Shown: positions 32,301 through 37,072 of the stretch, piece after piece
Numbering within the stretch: the stretch's first letter is position 1
Layout: each line of letters opens with the position of its first letter
From: Polaromonas sp.
GTDB taxonomy: Bacteria > Pseudomonadota > Gammaproteobacteria > Burkholderiales > Burkholderiaceae_C
Length of the DNA: 37,072 nt
Direction: 5' to 3'
Assembly (NCBI GenBank): GCA_030683705.1
Contig: JAUXPP010000061.1
Coordinates: 1-37,072, forward strand
The notes under the pieces: model-generated
Told to the model about the DNA's origin: nothing
The model's input: only the letters and a program-made list of their open reading frames with translations
Databases searched by the model: none
Translations under genes and position numbers: made by a program

Positions 32301-33499
32301 AGCGTGGCCTCCGTTCCCAGGATGGTGGTTGCGTTGGTTGCAAAGCCGGCACCCAGGCTGTGCACCAGGCCAAGTTCAGCGCCCGCGACCTGGCGTTCAC
32401 CGCAGCTTCCGCGCAGTTGGTTGACGACCTCGTAGAAATGAAACAAGGAACCCGGCATGCCCGAGTGCGCAAACGACAGCAGGCCACCATGGGTGTTGCA
32501 GGGAATCGCGCCGCCGTAGGTGATTTGCCCGTCCTCGATGAAGCGCCCACCCTCCCCCTTGGGGCAGAAGCCGAGGTCCTCCAGCATCATGATCACCGTG
32601 CCGGTGAAGCAGTCATAGACCCCGGCCACATCGATGTCCTTCGGCCCGCAACCGGCCATGGCGTAGGCCTTGGCACTCGATTGCACGGCGCCGGTGGTGG
32701 TCAGCGAGGGCATCAGGAAAATGTGCTCGTGCGTGTAGCACTCGCCACCGCCCAGGATGTAGATGGGCTTGGCAATTCCCAGCGCCTTGGCGCGCTCGGC
32801 CGAGGTGACGATGAAGGCTGCTGCGCCGTCGGAGATAAGCGAGCAGTCGAGCTTGTGGTAGGGCGTTGTCACCCAGCCAGAGTTCAGCACGTCGTCGACC
32901 GTGAGTGGCCCGGTCATCTGCGCGCCTGGCGTACGCCGCGCATGGTCACGGTGAATCACCGCCACCTTGGCGAACTGCTCGGAGGTGGTGCCGAATTCTT
33001 TCATGTGCCGGTGTGCGGTCATGGCGAAGGTGTTGGCCACGGGAATGCCGAAGGGCATTTCGTATTGCTGGTCCCGGCTTTCGGTCATCGAGCGCAGGGC
33101 CAGGTCGGGCGACAAACCGGTCAACAGGCTGTCGCCGCCCACCACCAGCACGGTCTCGGCCAGGCCGCCGGCAATGGCGGCGGCGGCGATGTTGAACATG
33201 GTTGCTGCCGTGGCGCCCGAGACCTGCAGCGTGTTGGAGAACGTCGGCTGGATGCCGAGGTACTCGCTGAAGGCCACGCTGAAGCGGTGGAACGGCGAGG
33301 CAAAGGCGGAGCTTGACAACACGCCATCGACCTCGTGCTTGCCGATGCCGGCGTCGGCCAACGCCTTGCCTGCCGCGTCGGCGGCCAACGCGAGCGCGCT
33401 CTTGCCCGGCACGCGGCCAACTGCGGAAATGCCTGCGCCGATGATCGCGGTTTTACCCCGAAGCGTATGTGTCGAGGGGGCGGATTTGATGTTTGCCAT
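32297..33499 (-). CDS. Thiolase-fold protein (SCPx/lipid-transfer type) lacking the usual nucleophilic cysteine
   Basis: A 400-residue protein of the SCP2/SCPx thiolase branch. Where active thiolases have a CxSG-like nucleophile the sequence is TLQVSGATAATM, with valine in place of the cysteine; CNTHGGLLSFAHSG keeps the HGG motif, and the C-terminal CxG loop reads HSLGAG, also without cysteine. It is therefore unlikely to be a normal beta-ketothiolase. Related thiolase-like proteins paired with DUF35 partners, such as Ltp2 of steroid degradation, act as aldolases on acyl-CoA; a similar retro-aldol or binding role is inferred. Start ATG 33499 has no strong ribosome site. It lies 26 bp after the acyl-CoA ligase gene and overlaps the DUF35 gene. 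Confidence 0.85.
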   Translation of the reverse strand: MANIKSAPSTHTLRGKTAIIGAGISAVGRVPGKSALALAADAAGKALADAGIGKHEVDGVLSSSAFASPFHRFSVAFSEYLGIQPTFSNTLQVSGATAATMFNIAAAAIAGGLAETVLVVGGDSLLTGLSPDLALRSMTESRDQQYEMPFGIPVANTFAMTAHRHMKEFGTTSEQFAKVAVIHRDHARRTPGAQMTGPLTVDDVLNSGWVTTPYHKLDCSLISDGAAAFIVTSAERAKALGIAKPIYILGGGECYTHEHIFLMPSLTTTGAVQSSAKAYAMAGCGPKDIDVAGVYDCFTGTVIMMLEDLGFCPKGEGGRFIEDGQITYGGAIPCNTHGGLLSFAHSGMPGSLFHFYEVVNQLRGSCGERQVAGAELGLVHSLGAGFATNATTILGTEATL

Positions 33500-33525
33500 A
33501 ACAGGGTTCAGGAATTGGGGTTGGT

Positions 33526-35163
33526 TCAGGCGGCCGCTGAACGCGCACGTTGTCGCAGCTGCGCCTTCAAGATTTTTCCCACCGGGTTGCGCGGGATGGT
33601 GTCAAGGTACTCGATGTGCTCGGGCAACTTGTAGGCCGCTACGCCGATCTGCTTCAGGTGGCCGACGATATCCTCCAGCGTCGGCGGCTGGGCCTTGTCC
33701 TTGGGCACGACGTAGATACAGGTCTTTTCGCCCATGATCTCGTCGGGCACCGCCACCGCCGCCACCTCCTGCACGCCGGGATGGGTCAGCACCAGGTTCT
33801 CGACCTCGGCGGCGCTGACGTTGTAGCCACCGCGAATGATGATGTCCTTCTTGCGGTCGAAAAACCCGATGTGGTGCGCGTCGCGCACGATGAAGAAGTC
33901 CCCGGTGCGGCAAAAACCGTCAGGCGTGAACGTGCTTTTCGCCAGGTCCGGCCGCTGGTAGTAGCCGGCAAACACGTTGGGCCCGCGGTAGACCAGCTCG
34001 CCCACCTGGCCCGGCTGCGTGCATTCGGCGTCGACCTCGTCGAGCAGCTTCATCTCGACACCCCGTATGCCCGAGGGCCACGCAACGCCCGGAAGACCCC
34101 ACCACGGAAAGTGATCGGCCCGCTTGGCGAAGTCGGGCACGTCCCGCGCGCCGGCAAACACCGCGGTGCCTTCGGTCTGCCCCCAGGCATGCAGGATTTC
34201 GATGTTCCAGCGCCGCTTGAACTCCTCCATGCTCCAGCGCGAGGGCTGCGCCGAACCCGAGGCGATGCAACGCACGCCGGAAAAGTCGAGCTGGTCGACG
34301 TTGGGCAGCTTGAGAATCATGTTCAGCACGGCCGGCACCAGCAGGGTGAAGTGCACCTGGTCGTGCATCAACTGCTTGAGCAGTAGCGGCATGTTCAGCG
34401 GGTGATGCAGGAGCGTCGTGCCACCGATGGCCAGCGAGGCCAGCCAGGTCGCCACGCCGGTCATGTTGACCACCGGCGCCGTTGCCAGCACCCGGTCGCC
34501 TTCGTGCAGCCCGGCGGTCTGCGGGATCAGGTTCATCTGGAAGAGCCAGTTATTGTGCGACATCGGGCAGCCCTTGGAGAGGGCTTCGGTTCCGGACGAC
34601 CAGCACAGGCTGAAAATGTCGTTGGCATCGACGACGATGGCGTCGAGCCGGGCGATGTCAGCCGCACCGCGCGCCATCTCGGCGATGCGCTCGATCGGCA
34701 GCGCGACAAAGCCGGTCTTCTCGGCGATGGCCATTTGGTCGGCGCCCTTGAAATCGCGCATCCCGAAGAAAAAGCGCGCCTCAGTGAGCTTCTTGACGTT
34801 CTGGAACTCATTGTCGCGCCATTGAATCGGCATCGGCGAAAGCACGCCCCCGGCACGGCTGACCGCGAGAAACATGGCTACCAACTCCCAGACGTTGGGC
34901 AGTTGCACGACGACGATCTCGTCCTTGCGCAAGCCCATGTCCAGCAGCCCGGTCGCGATGGCATCGACCGCTGCCGACAACTCCCGATAACTCAGGCTCT
35001 GTGCCGCTGTGCCGGTGAGATCCGGCCGATCCGCCGGGTCGACCACGGCGGGCCGCTCCGGCGCCTTGGCCGCCGTCTCGCGCAGCAAATCGAGCAGGGT
35101 ACGTCGTCCCCAGTGACCGCTTTCGGTGTAGTGCTTCAAAGCCTCTGTGCTGTGCAGAATCAT
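33526..35163 (-). CDS. AMP-forming acyl-CoA ligase with unusual ATP loop
   Basis: A 545-residue adenylate-forming enzyme. The ATP loop reads WSSGTEALSKGCPMSH instead of SGTTGxPKG, keeping the serine, glycine, threonine and lysine positions. HAWGQTEGTA, FCRTGDFF, DRKKDIIIRGGYNVS and PRNPVGKILKAQLR are all in place, so the enzyme is probably active. ATG 35163 has GAGGAG eight bases upstream. It is the first gene of a minus-strand set with the thiolase-fold, DUF35 and regulator genes. The substrate, a branched, cyclic or aromatic acid perhaps, is unknown. Confidence 0.88.
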   Translation of the reverse strand: MILHSTEALKHYTESGHWGRRTLLDLLRETAAKAPERPAVVDPADRPDLTGTAAQSLSYRELSAAVDAIATGLLDMGLRKDEIVVVQLPNVWELVAMFLAVSRAGGVLSPMPIQWRDNEFQNVKKLTEARFFFGMRDFKGADQMAIAEKTGFVALPIERIAEMARGAADIARLDAIVVDANDIFSLCWSSGTEALSKGCPMSHNNWLFQMNLIPQTAGLHEGDRVLATAPVVNMTGVATWLASLAIGGTTLLHHPLNMPLLLKQLMHDQVHFTLLVPAVLNMILKLPNVDQLDFSGVRCIASGSAQPSRWSMEEFKRRWNIEILHAWGQTEGTAVFAGARDVPDFAKRADHFPWWGLPGVAWPSGIRGVEMKLLDEVDAECTQPGQVGELVYRGPNVFAGYYQRPDLAKSTFTPDGFCRTGDFFIVRDAHHIGFFDRKKDIIIRGGYNVSAAEVENLVLTHPGVQEVAAVAVPDEIMGEKTCIYVVPKDKAQPPTLEDIVGHLKQIGVAAYKLPEHIEYLDTIPRNPVGKILKAQLRQRARSAAA

Positions 35164-35240
35164 GATCAGTCTCCTCTTTTAATGTATTGCCGGGGAGAGG
35201 GGAAGACGCATCCGCCGGCGCGCAATCCCGGCAAGCGGAA

Positions 35241-35912
35241 TCAGAAACCGTGAAAGCTGGCGAAGGCCTCCACCTCGGCACGCTCGGTTATAAAAGCGTT
35301 CTCCGGGGCCGACAGATCCTCGTGCCCGAGGGCGATGCCGCAGGCGAGAATTTCATGGTCGCTGATAGGCAGTTGAGCACGCGCCACCTTGTGGTACCAG
35401 GCAAACGCCGCCTGCGCACAGGTGTGCAGGCCCTGTGCGCGGGCGGCCACCAAAATGTTCTGGATGAACATGCCCAGATCCATGAAGCTGCCGGTATTCA
35501 GGCGGCGGTCGAGCGTGACGAGCAGCCCGACCGGCGCGTCAAAGAACGTGTAGTTGCGCAACATCTGGTGCTCACGCGCCGCCACATCATCGCGGGCGAT
35601 GCCCAGGGTGGCATACAGACCGAAGCCGCAGCGACGCCGGCGCTCCAGATAGGGTTCGACCCAGGTGGTGGGGTAATAAGCGTACTCGGGCTGGTGGCGA
35701 TCAGGCTCGTGCGTGGCCGCATCGATGAATGCCTCGCACAGCCGATGCCGGGCCTCGCCCGCCACCGCATACACCTTCCACGGCTGCACATTGTTGCCAC
35801 TCGGGGCCCGCGCCGCCACGCGCAGGATGTGCTGCACGACCGAAGTGGGTACGGACGTGGATAGAAACCGCCTGACCGATTTCCGGCTGCGGATCGCTTC
35901 ATCGACATGCAC
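35241..35912 (-). CDS. Nitroreductase-family FMN oxidoreductase
   Basis: A protein of about 223 residues if begun at GTG 35912, which has AAAGGCGG about seven bases upstream and begins right before the family core VDEAIRSRKSVRRFL. RSRKSVR and APSGNNVQPWKV form the FMN-binding parts, and LDLGMFIQNILVAARAQGLHT-type sequence (here MDLGMFIQNILVA) the dimer core. These flavoenzymes reduce nitro compounds, quinones or enones with NAD(P)H. A longer start at ATG 36023 would overlap the start of the divergent gene and is less likely. Its role in this region is not clear. Confidence 0.85.
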   Translation of the reverse strand: MHVDEAIRSRKSVRRFLSTSVPTSVVQHILRVAARAPSGNNVQPWKVYAVAGEARHRLCEAFIDAATHEPDRHQPEYAYYPTTWVEPYLERRRRCGFGLYATLGIARDDVAAREHQMLRNYTFFDAPVGLLVTLDRRLNTGSFMDLGMFIQNILVAARAQGLHTCAQAAFAWYHKVARAQLPISDHEILACGIALGHEDLSAPENAFITERAEVEAFASFHGF

Positions 35913-36021
35913 GGATAGACCGCCTTTCTGTGCTTTCTGACTGCGTAGCGTTACGGAGAAGAAACGATGCGCGGAGACTGGACCGCTGGACTCCAACACG
36001 ACGTTCGGATAGGATTGCGAC

Positions 36022-37072
36022 ATGAATTCTACCAAACAACCGTTTGACTGGGTGCCCACCCAGGAACTGATTGTGCAATCAAACCTCACGGCATTCCTGC
36101 ACAAAGTCAGCGAGTCCAGCTTCGAGAGCCTGGGCGCTCGTGCCGATGCCGATCCGGCCTGGCTGATGCAAGAGGTGTTCGAATTTTGCGACATGCGCTT
36201 CTACCAACCCTACACGCAGATGCTCGACACCTCGCGCGGCATTGAATGGGGTCGCTGGTGTGTCGGCGGCACCACCAACATCGTGCTGAACTGCCTGGAC
36301 CGGCACCGCGGCACGCCGGTGTGGGAGCAGACATTTCTGGTCTGGGAAGGCGAAGACCCGAAAAACCGCAAGACCCTGAGCTACCGCGAATTTGACGCCG
36401 AAGTCTGCCGCCTGGCCGGGGCCTTGCAGTCGCTGGGCATCGGCCAGGGCGACCGGGTCGGCCTGTACCTGCCCAACCTGCCGGAGACCTTTGTCGCGTT
36501 CTTTGCGGTGCTGAAGATCGGCGCCGTGCTGATGCCGCTGTTTTCCGGCTTCGGACCGCAGCCCATCGTCGCCCGCCTGAACGACGGCCAGGCCAAGGCG
36601 GTGCTGACGGTGGACGGCACCTGGCGGCGCGGCGCGCCCGGCATCATGAAATCGGTGCTGGACGAAGCGCTGCGCGAGGTGCCCAGCGTGCAGCACGTGC
36701 TGGTGTTGCGCCACCTGGGCGACGCCGCCCCCTGCCCGATGACGCCGGGACGCGACCACGACTGGGCCAGCCTGGTCGCCGGCCAAGCCGACGACCTGCC
36801 CACCGCCGAGATGGCCGCCGACGCGCCCGCCGTGCTGCTCTACACCTCGGGCACCACCGGCAAGCCCAAGGGCTGTGTCTGGACGCACGTCGGCTTCCTG
36901 GGCTCGATGGTCACGCGCGACATGCACATCTGCGCCGACTTCAAACCGAGCGACCGTTTCTTCTTCATGAGCGACATGGGCTGGATGGTGGGCGCCATGT
37001 GCGCCTGCATTCCGAGCTATTTCGGCGCCAGCCTGCTGGTGGCCGAGGGCACGCCCGACTACCCCGACACGG
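36022..37072 (+). CDS. Acetyl-CoA-synthetase-like AMP-forming ligase (partial, cut by window end)
   Basis: An open frame of 350 codons runs from ATG 36022 (AGGA seven bases upstream) to the window end with no stop. The N-terminal part WGRWCVGGTTNIVLNCLDRH and the ATP loop YTSGTTGKPKGCVWTH are typical of the acetyl/propionyl-CoA synthetase branch of adenylate-forming enzymes. The end of the N-terminal domain and the whole C-terminal lid lie outside. It would activate a short-chain acid, such as acetate or propionate, which fits downstream use of short alkanes (inference). It is divergent from the nitroreductase gene, about 110 bp apart. Confidence 0.88.
   Translation, partial: MNSTKQPFDWVPTQELIVQSNLTAFLHKVSESSFESLGARADADPAWLMQEVFEFCDMRFYQPYTQMLDTSRGIEWGRWCVGGTTNIVLNCLDRHRGTPVWEQTFLVWEGEDPKNRKTLSYREFDAEVCRLAGALQSLGIGQGDRVGLYLPNLPETFVAFFAVLKIGAVLMPLFSGFGPQPIVARLNDGQAKAVLTVDGTWRRGAPGIMKSVLDEALREVPSVQHVLVLRHLGDAAPCPMTPGRDHDWASLVAGQADDLPTAEMAADAPAVLLYTSGTTGKPKGCVWTHVGFLGSMVTRDMHICADFKPSDRFFFMSDMGWMVGAMCACIPSYFGASLLVAEGTPDYPDT

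Noticed and set aside
36021..36024. Overlapping divergent start codons (CATG) for the nitroreductase and the acetyl-CoA-synthetase-like gene
   Set aside because: The extra nitroreductase residues do not look like part of the family, and a GTG with a ribosome site at 35912 gives the normal length.
1..37072. CRISPR arrays, tRNA or rRNA genes, phage genes
   Set aside because: No regularly spaced short repeats, no cloverleaf or rRNA-like stretches and no phage structural genes were recognised when reading both strands; a dedicated tRNA search was not possible.

Overview
The window looks like chromosomal or island DNA of a GC-rich betaproteobacterium, most likely Burkholderiales of the Comamonadaceae type (Rhodoferax or Polaromonas-like). 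This rests on the gene families and codon use I recognise, not on a search. The theme is oxidation of alkanes and activation of the resulting acids as CoA esters.

Left end (1-1399, + strand): the tail of one short-chain dehydrogenase, a complete paralogue of it, and a hotdog thioesterase, joined by overlapping stop/start codons. Next, on the minus strand (10842 down to 1440), is a long co-directional gene set for a copper membrane monooxygenase (CuMMO): xmoC, xmoA, xmoB, xmoD, a PQQ- and heme-containing alcohol dehydrogenase, a His-rich periplasmic protein, a DUF2147 protein, CopC, and an unusual CopD-cytochrome c-thioredoxin-fold fusion. The known copper ligands of XmoB and XmoC are all present.

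Divergent from xmoC, across a 222-bp control region with two inverted repeats, lies a + strand operon (11065-16695) that matches in order and type the alkH-alkJ-alkK-alkL part of the Pseudomonas alk operon: aldehyde dehydrogenase, GMC alcohol dehydrogenase, medium-chain acyl-CoA synthetase and an OmpW/AlkL outer-membrane channel. No alkB, rubredoxin or rubredoxin reductase stands beside it; the CuMMO operon occupies that place. This hybrid is the most interesting system in the window.

At 16.8-23.9 kb a livHMGF-acyl-CoA synthetase-livK cassette is bracketed by a 147-bp direct repeat, the left copy being a truncated duplicate of the start of the outer-membrane transporter gene at 23793. After that gene and a chalcone-isomerase-like periplasmic protein comes an apparently transferred two-gene module: a XylM/AlkB-family diiron hydroxylase and a XylA-type ferredoxin-reductase (26280-28648). 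It looks less GC-rich than its neighbours and sits between a remnant of a LuxR-type regulator and a frameshifted IS701-like transposase remnant.

Right part (35163 down to 29159, minus strand): an acyl-CoA ligase, a thiolase-fold protein without the usual cysteine, its DUF35 partner, and a large AlkS/MalT-type ATP-dependent LuxR regulator, probably one operon. The window ends with a nitroreductase and, divergent from it, an acetyl-CoA-synthetase-like gene cut by the window edge.

Taken together (inference): hydrocarbons enter through AlkL and perhaps the second outer-membrane protein, are hydroxylated by the CuMMO or the XylM-type enzyme, oxidised by the PQQ enzyme or AlkJ and then AlkH, activated by AlkK or the other ligases, and passed to beta-oxidation. 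CopC/CopD would serve copper supply to the CuMMO.
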